This document shows, piece by piece, positions 11,031-22,400 of a stretch of DNA of 64,000 bases; positions within the stretch are counted from its first letter, which is position 1, and each line of letters opens with the position of its first letter. The stretch comes from Venturia oleaginea (lineage: Eukaryota; Ascomycota; Dothideomycetes; Venturiales; Venturiaceae). The notes below the pieces were generated by a model that worked only from the letters and a program-made list of their open reading frames with translations, was not told the origin of the DNA and did no database searches. The DNA lies in contig JABMLP010000026.1 of the NCBI GenBank assembly GCA_013176395.1, positions 248,001 through 312,000 of the forward strand. Reading direction: 5' to 3'. The translations under genes and the position numbers were made by a program.

Positions 11031-13418
11031 CTATGATGGGTGAACAGGGGAGATGAACCCACCGACTCTCGGGTTTGGTGCTGCTGCTTGAGCTAGTTTT
11101 TGGAGTTGGGGGAAATTCTGTGCGAAGGTTAGTATGAGATTCTAGTTTCACAGTGGGGCTTTCAAAAGATGTCCCGTTCTCGGCCCTCGATCCTACATCT
11201 AGCTGTATAACAATATTCTCTCTCACTGCGTGATCGCTATTGATAAACTTCTGGCGAGTTCTTGAAACTAGATTGCCAGAAATTTATCGAAATCGATCTC
11301 GAGTTCAGCGTTATAAGCTATGTTAAGGGTGTTTGTAGAAGGGTTTTGAATTGCCAGGCCCCTGGGGCATGTTTAAGGAGTATGGAACGAGACGAGAGAA
11401 TGGAGGAAGGAGTTAGGAGAGGAATAGATACATACCGGTGTCCCAAACCCAGTAACAGCATCCCATCCCTCCTTCGCCGGGAACCCATTGCCACCACATC
11501 CAGTTGCAGAGCCTTGCGTGATATCCGTGAATCCCTTATTTCCAGTCTGGTACAGCCATGGATTCAGAAATCCCATTGGTGATTTTCCGGAAGTGAGGAG
11601 GTCGTCATTTAGAAGGGCGATCACAGCAGCCATCGTAGGAGCAGAAGCACTCGTCCCATCAACACTCCTAACACTCCCAGCCCAGTAAACAGCATAGCTC
11701 TGTCCGTTGGCGGCGAGATCAGGATAGGCGCGTCCACTTTTGTTGTACATCGACGGATCGACTTCTGTTGATATTTTGGCAATATAAGATTGCACGGCAC
11801 TTTCTTGCCATTGTGGACGAGCGAAGTAATTTGAGAAACCACCGCCGCTGGCGTATTTGGACATTCCCTTCGGATAACCAGCAGCGACCTCGACGTTAAA
11901 TAAGCCAGAAAGGGTGGATGCGCTGTCTCCTAACCCTCTTGTGGCGCCCACGGCTGTGACATAAGGACAGCCTGCTGGGAAAGCTGGTAGGAAGTTGGGA
12001 GAACCGCTGTTGGGGCTGTTGGGGTCGTTGCTGAGCATACATTGTCCAACCTTGTCTGGACTACCAACACCATTGTCTCCACTGGAGAAAAGTAATGTCA
12101 CGCCTCTCGATCCCAGTTGAGCAAAATCCTGACAGACGCGGGTAGCGTAGTCTTTTGGTACGGATTGTTCGTCCTCGCCGTAGGAGGTGCTGATCGTGGG
12201 TGGGATGTCTGAATCTGGTTTCGCGAGGATGTATTGCACCCAATCCAGGTATGGTTCGTTTGTGTTTGGCTGGCCACGGGGTGGCGCGTAGGCGCTTGTT
12301 ATTGGTGGTTCTCCGCCTGTATTGTATGCAGTGACCGGGATTGGATATACCATTCCTGTTATAGATTGCCCGTCCAGGTTGGCTTCTACATCGGTCCCTT
12401 TGACTTGGGTGGCTTGGTCGAGGACTTGGTTGTTCTGAGCTCCATTGACGAGTTCGAACTTGATCTGTGCCCCTTTGGCGTCACTGCGGAACTGTTTTGT
12501 CCAGAGGTCCAGATCGCTTTGAAGTGTGGTTTCTCCTAAGTAGTTGCAATAGCCGATCCTGCTCTTGGCGGGTACTTTTGGAACGTAGTCTTTGGTGCCA
12601 TACAGAGTACGAAGGCATTCCGGTGTGATTTTGCTGGCATTGCAGACCTGGGACACAGCGGGAATCACTGTGCTCGCAAGAGCTTGAGCAATGGCCATGG
12701 AGGTGGAGGCGAGATCCGCTTCTGCGACAGCAGCAGCTCCTGGCGAAGCCATCCATTGAGTACTTAAAGGTGCCATCCTGAAGAAGGAATTTGTCGGCTG
12801 AATTGCATCAACATGTCCGTGAAGGTGGATCGGTAGAGACCATTCGGGTGTTCGTATCAGCTCTGAGCCATCTTGATGCTTGAAGACAGAGTACTTTGCG
12901 TTCAGCAATCTCTCAGCATCCTTCACTGGCAATGCGATCTTCAACCAATCTCTTGCCGGGCTGTAGCCAAGACGATCTGAGCCGTATCCGTGGCTTGCGA
13001 GCCACTGATGCACGAGGTCCGAGGTCTCGTCGCTTGGTTTGACGAGTTTTTGCACCTCCGAACTTGATAGATGCTGTCCATATCGAGAGTGTGAAGGGTC
13101 GGAGACTTTGACAGCTGTTAGCAATGTTCGATACTTCTACCAAAATAGTTTGCAATGCCCAACTTGAGATCGCTGTGGATCGATTACTGGCTCCGAAAGC
13201 GTACCTTCATTTAGATGCCTTTCAAGCTCTTCAAATTGACTCTGCTTAAGTGCTATTCGCAATTCCAGAACTGTATCCGCAGGAGCTCGGCCAATACGAG
13301 TCCATTGCCGGGGAACAACATGGCGTTCCTTTACCGCATATGGTCGAGAGCTGAGACGGCTTCCAAAGGCTGTAGACAATGTCGCAAGGGTGATCAGAAC
13401 TGAACCGAAATTCACCAT
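11031..13418 (-). CDS. Secreted sedolisin, tripeptidyl-peptidase type (family S53)
   Basis: Three exons (13418-13205, 13114-11436, 11117-11031) give 659 residues in phase. Residues 1-19 are a signal peptide, followed by a long activation propeptide (LNEAVKVSDPSHSRYGQHLS spans the first splice). The catalytic domain shows the S53 set: Glu and Asp in TDVEANLDGQ, the oxyanion Asp in LLFSSGDNGVG, and the serine in GTSASAP. Calcium-site residues are in FTDITQGSATGC and GWDAVTGFG. Such enzymes release tripeptides or act as endopeptidases at acid pH outside the cell or in the vacuole. The last intron is 318 bp, much longer than its neighbours, but splicing at CTTCGCACAG turns the truncated GFGTP end into the family-like NFPQLQKLAQA. 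Convergent with IST1, 148 bp between stops. Confidence 0.9.
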
Positions 13419-14424
13419 CTTTGAAGAATATCACATAAGCAGTGACCTTGTCCAGCTCTTTAGCTCAAAGGATAGGTAAAGGAACGGTCAATAGAAAGGA
13501 CGATAGAACGGACGAAAACTAATTGAAAATCATACAATGTCAACATTGGAAGGAGGAAACATGCCAAAGTGCTCCCCACACTTGCCCCTAGGTCGAACCG
13601 CGTTTTCTCGAAGTATGGAACAGAAGCCCGGAACGGAGTGACTTCACACAGCTTTGCAACAAACGAAACTCGGTAGGTAAAGCTTGGCTCTACACGGGAG
13701 CTAACACCTGCATGCAGGAGACAGCGGATAGATTACGATCCTGAAGGGAGAGCCGCCTCGATCATGCTTAGCGAGGATGATGTCTTTGGGCGAGAGAGGG
13801 AAGTCTTCAGTGGCTGATAAATACCAGCAGATTAGCCAGGTATACCACCCAGCCCAGTATGAAATTGACTGGGCGAAGAGATGCGAAGTTATTCGGATGC
13901 ATCGGAACGAGTGCAAATGGGCATGTATTTCGCCGCCAATCAACTTGGCGGCTCTTCGAGGGCAATCCAAGACAGGAATTGTCGCTGAAGGTCATATTGT
14001 ATAAACCAAGCAGCTCCTGCGGCCGCGAAGTGCTGAGGGTTGAATTGAAACTTGACATGCAACGCGTTGGAGGCTGGTTTCCGAGTACAAACAGCACGCA
14101 GCGTGTCTGCCTCCGGAAGCCTGAGCCTGCATCTCCATCGAGCCCATCATGAGTGACTGTCGATGAACGATGGAGGAGGCTTGGTGGTGTAGGAGAAAGA
14201 CTGTGACGTTGGAAAATATAAATTCACATCTCATACATGTGACGTCCAAACAAGGCGGTAGCGTCTTGGGGCTGCAGAACCCAAGGGCAGATGCTGGGCC
14301 GGTTCGTCATAGTACACGTACTGCTAGGCATCGAAGTTGTATAGAACAAACACCAAGCGAAGATTGGCGACAAAACCACCACTCGAAACCATTTTCTCTT
14401 TCCCACGGCCGACACATTATAGCC
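13419..14424. other. Divergent intergenic region between sedolisin and fimbrin
   Basis: One kilobase that should contain both promoters. Short open frames on both strands show no domain. No repeat or RNA gene recognised. Confidence 0.5.
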
Positions 14425-16562
14425 ATGAATATAATCAAGCTGCAGAGGTAAGAGATCCTGCCCGCCATCCACCATACTACCCCACTAAGCCGGTCCAATT
14501 CTGAATTGAATCTCACGCGCTCCAGGAAGTATCCCCAATTCGACCAGGGCGCCATCTTTGGCTTCCAAGATGCCTTTCGCAAACTCGATGTAGACGACAA
14601 GGGTTACCTCGATGAAGCCAGCACCATCCGCGCTGTGCAACAGAGCGAGCACCAGCCCTACGATGTGGTTCGACAAGCTTTGAGGGAGGTGGAACTGGAC
14701 AGCTCGAAAAGAGTAGAACTGGACGACTATGTCGATGTAGGTTGACGGAACTGAACCTACAGAGGGTCAGACAGCTGATTGCCCTCCCAGCTTATATCCA
14801 AACTTCGAGCGTCCTCTCCGGCGCAACAGCGCATGTCGACCGGTCCTTCCAAAGCTCCGACATTCGGAGGCAATGGTTCTTCGGCGCCCTCTCCTGGACA
14901 CGCCCAAAAGAGCAGTCATGGTGGAGGCAGGATTCAGGTTCAGGGCTCGTCCGCGAACGTTACACATACGATCAACGAAGATGAACGCACGGAATTTACA
15001 AAGCACATCAACGCCATCATGGCCGGCGATCCGGATGTCGGTCACCTTATCCCATTCCCAACCGACACCTTCGAGATGTTCGACCACTGCAAGGACGGAT
15101 TGGTATTGGCCAAGTTGATCAACGACAGTGTCCCGGACACCATTGATGAGCGTGTCATGAACAGAGTTGGGAAGAAGATCAAGAGTTTGAACAACTTCCA
15201 CATGGGCGAAAACAACAACATTATCATTGAGTCTGCAAAGGGTATTGGCTGTTCAGTTGTGAACATTGGCAGTCAAGACATTATCGATGTCCGAGAGCAT
15301 CTTATTCTTGGCTTGATCTGGCAGATTATTAGACGAGGTCTCCTGGGCAAGATTGATATTAAGCTACATCCCGAGTTATACCGACTTTTGGATGACGATG
15401 AGACATTGGAGCAATTTTTGCGACTACCACCAGAGCAAATTCTGCTGAGATGGTTCAACTACCACTTGAAGAATGCGGGCTGGCAGCGACGGTAAGGTTG
15501 GACGACCCAGCAGCTGCGCTGAAGCTAACAGATTACAGTGTCAACAACTTTTCTTCCGATATCAAAGACGGCGAGAATTACACCGTCCTTCTCAACCAAC
15601 TCAAGCCCGAAATTTGTTCACGCGCTCCACTCCAGACTCGTGATCTACTACAACGCGCGGAACAGGTACTCGACAATGCTGACAGACTGGACCCTCCGTG
15701 CCGGAAATTCCTCACACCATCATCTCTTGTGTCTGGCAATCCAAGGCTCAATCTCGCTTTTGTCGCCAACTTGTTCAACAACCACCCTGGACTCGATCCA
15801 ATCACAGAAGAGGAGAAGGCAGACATTGACGACTTCGATGCTGAGGGAGAACGTGAAGCCCGGGTTTTTACTCTGTGGCTCAATTCTCTTGATGTTAAAC
15901 CAACGGTGGTTTCCTTCTTTGATGATCTCCGGGATGGCCAAATCCTACTGCAAGCGTACGACAAAGTCATTCCAGGTAGTGTCAACTGGCGCCACGTCAA
16001 CAAATTACCCCCGAATGGAAATGAAATGTCGCGCTTCAAGGCTGTGGAAAACACCAACTACGTCACCGAACTCGGCAAACAGGTCGGGTTCTCCTTGGTG
16101 GGTATTCAGGGAGCCGACATCACGGATGGTCAACGTACCCTGACTTTAGGCCTCGTGTGGCAACTCATGCGACGAGATATTGTCTCGACTCTTTCCAATC
16201 TCGCACAACGCCTAGGCAAGCGCGAGATCTCAGATATGGACATGGTGAAATGGTCAAACGACATGTCTAAGAAGGGTGGCAAATCATCGAGCGTCCGAAG
16301 CTTCAAGGATCAGTCACTGGGCAACGGCATTTTCCTGCTTGATGTGCTCAACGGCATGAAGAGTTCGTATGTTGATTACGATCTGGTGGCATCTGGACGT
16401 ACGGATGAAGATGCGTACATGAACTCGAAGCTGGCCATTAGTATTGCGCGAAAGATGGGGGCCACAATCTGGCTTGTGCCGGATGATATCGTGGCAGTCA
16501 GAAGTCGTTTGATTTTGTCCTTTATTGGCAGCCTGATGAACACTTATGAGAAGACGCAATGA
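14425..16562 (+). CDS. SAC6: Fimbrin/plastin, actin-bundling protein (Sac6)
   Basis: Four exons (14425-14447, 14526-14736, 14791-15491, 15539-16562) give 652 residues, the normal fimbrin length. An N-terminal EF-hand-like region (FGFQDAFRKLDVDDKGYLDE) is followed by four calponin-homology domains forming two actin-binding domains (for example HLIPFPTDTFEMFDHCKDGL, LKNAGWQRRVNNFSSDIKDG, FTLWLNSLDVKPTVVSFFDD, KDQSLGNGIFLLDVLNGMK). The protein cross-links actin filaments at endocytic patches and in cables. All three introns are 47-78 bp. The third splice restores WQRRVNNFSSD across the CH2 domain. The first exon (MNIIKLQR) is only 23 nt; its ATG is the only one that places the conserved KYPQFDQ in frame. 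Confidence 0.95.
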
Positions 16563-17191
16563 GCGATTTATGGATGATAGCGGGACGGTACGGCTGATGG
16601 AAGCGATGGAGGATTGGTCACCTACCTTTTGGGCGCGTCTTGTCTTTTGTCGAGCGTCACCTATGTTGTAAGGCTAATGAAAAGCATATTACCCATGTTT
16701 GTTATGATATTCTTCTGGGATGGAATGTTGCATTTCAACTGCATCTGCTTCTCTCTGTACCTGATACCAAAATGCTTGATGCTCGAGAAAGAATGCTTTG
16801 CTACGTGGCAGAATTGACTAGTAGTTCTCACCAATCCTTCTCGCAAAATCCACCAATGGCTGCAAAAGGAAACATGAGGATCTGGACCCCTAATCCAATC
16901 CAGATCCTCGGACCAAGCCTTACCGAATTTGGGGCATGTGCTGGTGGCAACGGTCGTAATGCCTGACGCACATCCATCGGTGTGGCAGTGCTAGAAGACT
17001 TCTTACCCTCTTACCACTGGACTTTCCATCTGAGACCAAACTACACATCCAACTAACTGACTCTCCAAATCCTCTGCGCAACTTCTCTATACACATAAAC
17101 TATCAATCCATCTCACGTTTCATTGCGCCCACTCCAACTGCTCACTCAGCCTTCTCCAACCGGCCACATCCCAACTCCAAGCTCGCCCCCA
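16563..17191. other. Intergenic region upstream of the CYSTM-type gene
   Basis: Contains the fimbrin 3' region and the promoter and C-rich leader of the next rightward gene. No coding or repeat feature is supported. Confidence 0.5.
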
Positions 17192-17616
17192 ATGGCAGCC
17201 AAATACGTTCGTCCCCCTCTCCATCACCTAAGAAAGAGGAGAAGAGGAAGAAGAAAGAACTGACAAAGTCCCAGGATAACCAAGGACCACCACCCCAATA
17301 CCCCCAACAACCCGCTCAAGCCCACTACGACGCCGGCCCAGCCCAAACCTATTATAACAACCAACAAGGCGCTTCAGCCGATTACTACGGCGGCCAACAA
17401 CAGCAATATCAACAAGGCGGGCATCCGCAACAGGGGTACTATCCGCCGCAGCAGGGATATCCACAGCAACAACAACAAGGGATGTATTATCAGCAACAGC
17501 CGCAGGGAGGGTATTACGGTGATTCGAGAAATGGGAGAGGCGGCGCAGTTGCGACGGGGTTATGTGCGGGACTTTGTGCTAGTTTATGCTGTTTGGATTT
17601 GTGTTTGTTCTGTTAG
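17192..17616 (+). CDS. Small Gln/Tyr/Pro-rich protein with a C-terminal CYSTM-like tail
   Basis: Two exons (17192-17206, 17275-17616) around a 68 bp intron give 118 residues starting MAAKYDNQGPPPQYPQQ. Most of the chain is low-complexity with Gln, Tyr, Pro and Gly (QQGYYPPQQGYPQQQQQGMY). The end, LCAGLCASLCCLDLCLFC, has six cysteines in a hydrophobic segment, the hallmark of cysteine-rich transmembrane modules, which are linked to membrane stress responses in fungi and plants. The donor (GTTCGT) is weak, but the branch site CTGAC and the acceptor TCCCAG are good, and without the splice the first frame stops early. The C-terminal part is well supported; the first exon less so. Confidence 0.7.
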
Positions 17617-18128
17617 GTGTGTGAGGTGAGGGTGAAAGAGGAGGCATACCTGAGGTTTTTGGGGTGCATACTTGTAACGATTGCATTGGGGGCAGGATTG
17701 TGGTGTTTTGCATCTTGGGATTTGGGATGCGGTTGTAGTGGGCGTAGGCAACGGTATACGTCTGCTTTTTCGTTCCATTAGTCATTCATCTTTGAGCTAG
17801 GTTTTTGCGACATATAGCAGGCTGACGCAAGGATTGGCAATAGGAGGTCTCTTTTCATTATGGCATCAAAGCTCCATGTGTTATGCTTCGGATCGATCAT
17901 ATCCATTTCACAATCTCCAAAATACTTTCTTGCACAGCATTTTCCAAAGTCCGACACGGCAGCGGAGAGAGGACGGCAAGTAACCGGAAGGGATTTTATC
18001 CGCCGCCGAACGATACTTATATTCCACTATCGGTCTTACAGCCTATTGTAGTAGCCAGGAGTTATTATAGAGTATTTTATATAATTATTCTAACTAGGAA
18101 GGAGAAAGAGGTAAGGCTAAAAGTTAAA
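17617..18128. other. Intergenic DNA grading into A+T-rich repeat-derived sequence
   Basis: The first part is the 3' flank of the CYSTM gene. From about 18040 the sequence is rich in TA steps (TATTATAGAGTATTTTATAT), which looks like old transposon DNA altered by repeat-induced point mutation. This is the left flank of the retrotransposon insertion. Confidence 0.45.
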
Positions 18129-18133
18129 ATTCC

Positions 18134-18309
18134 TGTTATGGGCATGGCCCATGGTTGGTATAGGCTAAGAGCCTAAGCCTGATTGAGCCTAGTATAGAGA
18201 AAGAACCTCATTGAGGTTCTCTGTTTGTAGATACCTTCACTCCTTAACTGAATCTAAACAATCTTTGGCTACGAGTATGCTGCGTCTTTCCAGCTACCGT
18301 CCCGTAATA
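18134..18309 (+). repeat. 5' LTR of the chromovirus
   Basis: 176 bp, beginning TGTTATGGGC and ending CCCGTAATA, matched base for base by eye to 23536-23711. Contains the 11-mer AACTGAATCTA at 18246-18256, the probable transcript 5' end used as self-primer, which would make R-U5 about 64 nt. Short palindromic runs (GGGCATGGCCCATGG, GAACCTCATTGAGGTTC) are also present. Confidence 0.96.
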
Positions 18310-18320
18310 TAGATTCAGTT
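18310..18320 (+). promoter_or_regulatory. Self-priming primer binding site (Tf1 type)
   Basis: TAGATTCAGTT follows the 5' LTR without a gap and is the exact reverse complement of AACTGAATCTA in the LTR (18246-18256 and 23648-23658). The match stops at 11 nt on both sides. In Tf1 of fission yeast the first 11 nt of the mRNA fold back on such a site and are cut to prime reverse transcription, so no tRNA primer is needed. Function here is inferred from the same length and placement. Confidence 0.85.
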
Positions 18321-18343
18321 CTTTACAAACCTAGGTGTACTTG

Positions 18344-19438
18344 ATGCGTAGCAACAGTACCCTATCGACTCCTACAACCTACACCCCTACTACCGACGAC
18401 GACCCAATCGCGAGCATTACGCAAGGAATCGACAAACTCTCAATGGCTCGAGCAAATTCGCCTGACACCGTACAACAATTGGTGGCAGCTCTGACCGCAG
18501 TCAGTGTTGATGGGAACACCGGTGCAAAAGCTATTGCATGGCCTAAATGGGACGGGAAAAGAGACAACTACACGCTGTTCAGATGGCAGATCAAGACAAA
18601 AATCACTGTTGAAAATGGGAAGCTTGGAAGCAATCAAGGAATATGCGCGAACATCTTCAACGGGCTTCCGACAGAGAAACAACAACGCGTCATCCAATGG
18701 CTAAGCAATGGAGAGCAACATGACAACTACGAACCCGAGTCCTTTATCAAGCATATGGACGACAAGTTCTTAGATCATGAAGCGGAAGCTAAAGCTCTCG
18801 ACGAGCTGAACAAGATTAGCCAAGGCAGCAGACAACCGTTCGAAGACTTCCGCCAGCAGTTCGAACAACTGACATCGCAAGCTGGATCCCTAGCGCCGCA
18901 AAGAGCCTCAAAGATCACTATCATGAACAACGCGCTCAACTACTCCCTCCAACAGACCTTGAAATCAGTGCGATTGTCCAGGGACGACTACGACACTTAC
19001 GTAAAAGATGTACAGTACTTCGCGACGAAGACAGAGGCTCTATCCCACCAACGCCGCTATCCAAGTACGGATAAGGAGACGCCAACGACTCGAGGGAGCC
19101 CACAATCACCCCAAACAGTCAGTCGTGACGCAGAAGGCGATGTCGAAATGACTGGCATCAACGCCCTTTCAGCGCAGATCGCAGCACTGATAGCTCGGGT
19201 CGATACACTCGGAAAGGATGCGAAGAAGGACCGACGACCTAGAGCGAAATGGCGATCCCAAACAGAGTTCTTGGCACTTATACAAGCGGGCAAATGCGGG
19301 CGCTGTAAGAAGCCCAAGCACCATCCGAACGTATGCGAATTCCGACCAGCAACACGTCCAAAGACTCAGGTCACTGCGGTAATCACACAGCATACCGATG
19401 ACTCCCTACAGGAAGCCTCATCAGAGTCGGAAAACTAG
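18344..19438 (+). CDS. gag: Retrotransposon Gag protein
   Basis: An ORF of 364 residues from the ATG at 18344. A retrotransposon Gag-type capsid region is seen (IAWPKWDGKRDNYTLFRWQI, GLPTEKQQRVIQWLSNG, LDELNKISQGSRQPFEDF), then a linker and one nucleocapsid zinc knuckle of exact form C-x2-C-x4-H-x4-C (CGRCKKPKHHPNVC) near residue 320. Gag should assemble the particle and bind element RNA. It ends in TAG at 19436-19438 and overlaps the open pol frame (open from 19402), which lies in the -1 frame. An in-frame GTG/TTG start upstream of 18344 is possible but not needed. Confidence 0.9.
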   Translation: MRSNSTLSTPTTYTPTTDDDPIASITQGIDKLSMARANSPDTVQQLVAALTAVSVDGNTGAKAIAWPKWDGKRDNYTLFRWQIKTKITVENGKLGSNQGICANIFNGLPTEKQQRVIQWLSNGEQHDNYEPESFIKHMDDKFLDHEAEAKALDELNKISQGSRQPFEDFRQQFEQLTSQAGSLAPQRASKITIMNNALNYSLQQTLKSVRLSRDDYDTYVKDVQYFATKTEALSHQRRYPSTDKETPTTRGSPQSPQTVSRDAEGDVEMTGINALSAQIAALIARVDTLGKDAKKDRRPRAKWRSQTEFLALIQAGKCGRCKKPKHHPNVCEFRPATRPKTQVTAVITQHTDDSLQEASSESEN

Positions 19439-19446
19439 CTACCCTT

Positions 19447-22400
19447 GTGCATCGTCGCGCACGAGGGTCTGAAGTAGATGTACATGGCGAAGACATTACA
19501 AAGCTACCAGGCATAAGAGAAATCAAAGCAGCAAAGGATAGGATGGAAAGTACACCCTTCTTGATAGATACCTTGATCAACGGAACTTCTTTCACCGAAT
19601 CCTTCTTTGATAACGGCTGCCTCCCTTATGCTGCTTTCAGCGAGAAGAGTGTCCAAACACATCGTCTACCGCGCATCCCAATTGACACCAAACAATTGGC
19701 ACTGGCTAAAGAGAGCCACGAGAACGGAGAAGACCTCCGTATTACGCACATGACCTACGCTACGATCGACATTGATGGTCGAGCAGAGCGAGTCTATGGG
19801 TATATAGTGAAAGGATTGAGCTTCCCTATTATCCTAGGCAAGGCATGGGCAGAGAGAAACTGGGTGCGATATATAGCAGCTAAGAGAAAGCTGCTTATTG
19901 GTCAAGGATCCCAGCGCATCACGGTAAGAGAAAAGGGGTGGCTAGAACAGAACACCAAAGTGCGAGACCGGCTCGCTCACGTGCGGGCGGCTTGTCTAGT
20001 GTCAGGATCTGTATTTGCAGCTATTGTTGGAAGGGCCCAGCGACGGTTGAGAAGAGATGGACCGGATGGTACACAAGTGCTGGCTATCTCGATGTCGGAT
20101 ATCAACAAGGCCCTAAGCAAGTTAGCAGAAAGAAAACAGAGAAAGACTGAGGAAGAAATCCGACAAGAGATACCAGAAGAAATAGCAGAGCATGCTGATG
20201 CCTTTCTCGACGACGAAGACGGAGAGATCGCGCCCCATCAAGAGGGTCGCGATCACGTTATCGAATTGATACGAGATGAACAAGGTCGCGAGGCAGAAGT
20301 TCCTTGGGGCCCATTATACGGCATGTCGAGGGAAGAGCTATTAGTCCTACGAAAAACACTTTCGGACTATATGGACAAGGGCTGGATACGCGCCAGCAAC
20401 TCACCAGCGGCAGCCCCAGTCTTATTTGTAAGGAAACCAGGTGGAGGCATTCGGATGTGTGTAGACTATCGGGCACTGAATCGAATCACTCGATCGGACC
20501 GCTACCCATTGCCACTAATCCGAGAAACCCTACGAAATCTAGCAACAGCGCGTTGGTACACCAAACTTGACGTCAGAGCGGCATTTCATCGGCTCCGCAT
20601 CAAGCACGGCGATGAGTGGAAAACGGCTTTTCGCACTCGATTTGGACTATTCGAATGGCTAGTTACCCCCTTCGGACTAGCTGGCGCACCCGCGAGCTTT
20701 CAACGATACATCAACGGAGTCCTACGGGAATCCCTAGATATCTGCTGTTCAGCCTACATGGACGATGTCTTGATATGGAGCGACGGCGACTATCTGGATC
20801 ACATGGTTAAGGTTAACCAAATTCTTGCCAAGCTCAAGACTGCTGGACTTCGGCTAGACTTAAGCAAGTGCGAGTTTGCTGTTCAGGAGGTCAAATATCT
20901 GGGGTTCATTATCACTGCAGGAGAAGGGATCAAAGTCGACCCAGAGAAAGTTGCCGCGATTAAAGAATGGGAGGCTCCAGTCAATGTCACAGGCGTACGC
21001 TCCTTCCTAGGCTTTGCAAATTTCTACCGAGACTTCATCGACAACTTCTCAGAGCTCTCCGACCCCTTAATCAAGTTAACACGGAAGGCCGTCGCTTTTG
21101 TCTGGAACAAAGAACATGAGAACGCCTTTCAAGTCTTGAAGGAGCTATTCATCTCCGCCCCAATACTGGCTCACTGGAATCCAGACCTGGATACGGTACT
21201 CGAGTGCGACTGCTCTGGCTACGCGCTGGGAGGCACGTTGTCGCAGAAGGATATGAAAGGAAAACTACGACCAGTAGCATACTTCTCCCGCAAGCTCACT
21301 GCGGCTGAATGTAACTACGAGATCCACGATAAAGAATTACTGGCAGTAATCAAGTCCATTGAACACTGGAGAGGAGAACTACGCAGTGTTGCAGCACCTT
21401 TCAAAGTCCTTACCGATCACAAGAATCTCCGCTACTTTATGACAGCGCAGCGTTTGTCAGAGAGACAAGCAAGATGGTCGCTAATTCTATCTGAGTACCA
21501 ATTCCAGCTGGAATTTCGCGCCGGAAAACTAGCGCAAAGACCAGACGCACTATCAAGAAGACATCAAGATATGCCACATGACAAGAACGACGAGAGACTA
21601 CAAGGGCGAGTGGCCCAGTTGATCAAGGACGAATGGCTTCCTCCTCTTTCCGAGAGGACGACCGAAACAATCGCAATACAAGCCCTTATCTGCCCAGTCA
21701 ATACACCGAATACATCCAATAGTACATGGGACGTTATACGGGAGCCCCAGCAAAATACTGGACTGGACGGTCGACACCAGCTGACTGCCGAAAACGGTCA
21801 ACACCGGTCCACTACTAGGTACGGTCAAAACCGGTCAGTTGCAAAAGGATGCGATCTTTTCGAGAAACCAGAGTTACAACTTCTCTGGGATCGCGCAATA
21901 GCAGAGGACCAATCCTACGAAGCTATTCATACGGCTATAGTTACTGGCGAACGTTCCTTTCCTCCAGAGCTCAAGTTGTCGGTACAGCTACCCGAATGCG
22001 AAGTAGACGACCACGGCGCGGTCACGAGAAGAGGGATCCTATGGGTACCAGATTGGGAACCGCTGCGAACAACGCTGGTCCAACAAACTCACGATTCCCA
22101 TGTTACTGGACACCCAGGGAGAGATAGCACGCTTGCGATTCTATCCAGAAGTTTCTTTTGGCCCCAACAATACAAGACAGTCCGGCAGTTTGTACGTAAT
22201 TGCGACGTATGTGGGAGAACAGGAATATGGCGTGATAAGAAGCGAGGTCTTCTGAAACCACTTCCAATCCCGGCCCGCTTCCACAGCGAGCTATCAATCG
22301 ATTTCATGACTGATTTGCCCGCGGAGGAAAACGGCCCAAAATACCTCATGGTTATCACAGATCGCCTCCTCAAAAGTGTTACGTTGGAGGCTATGACTAC

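Noticed and set aside
19429..19438. Slippery site G-GAA-AAC for gag-pol frameshifting
   Set aside because: The heptamer breaks the X-XXY-YYZ rule at the first codon, so re-pairing would be poor; no other candidate was found in the overlap.
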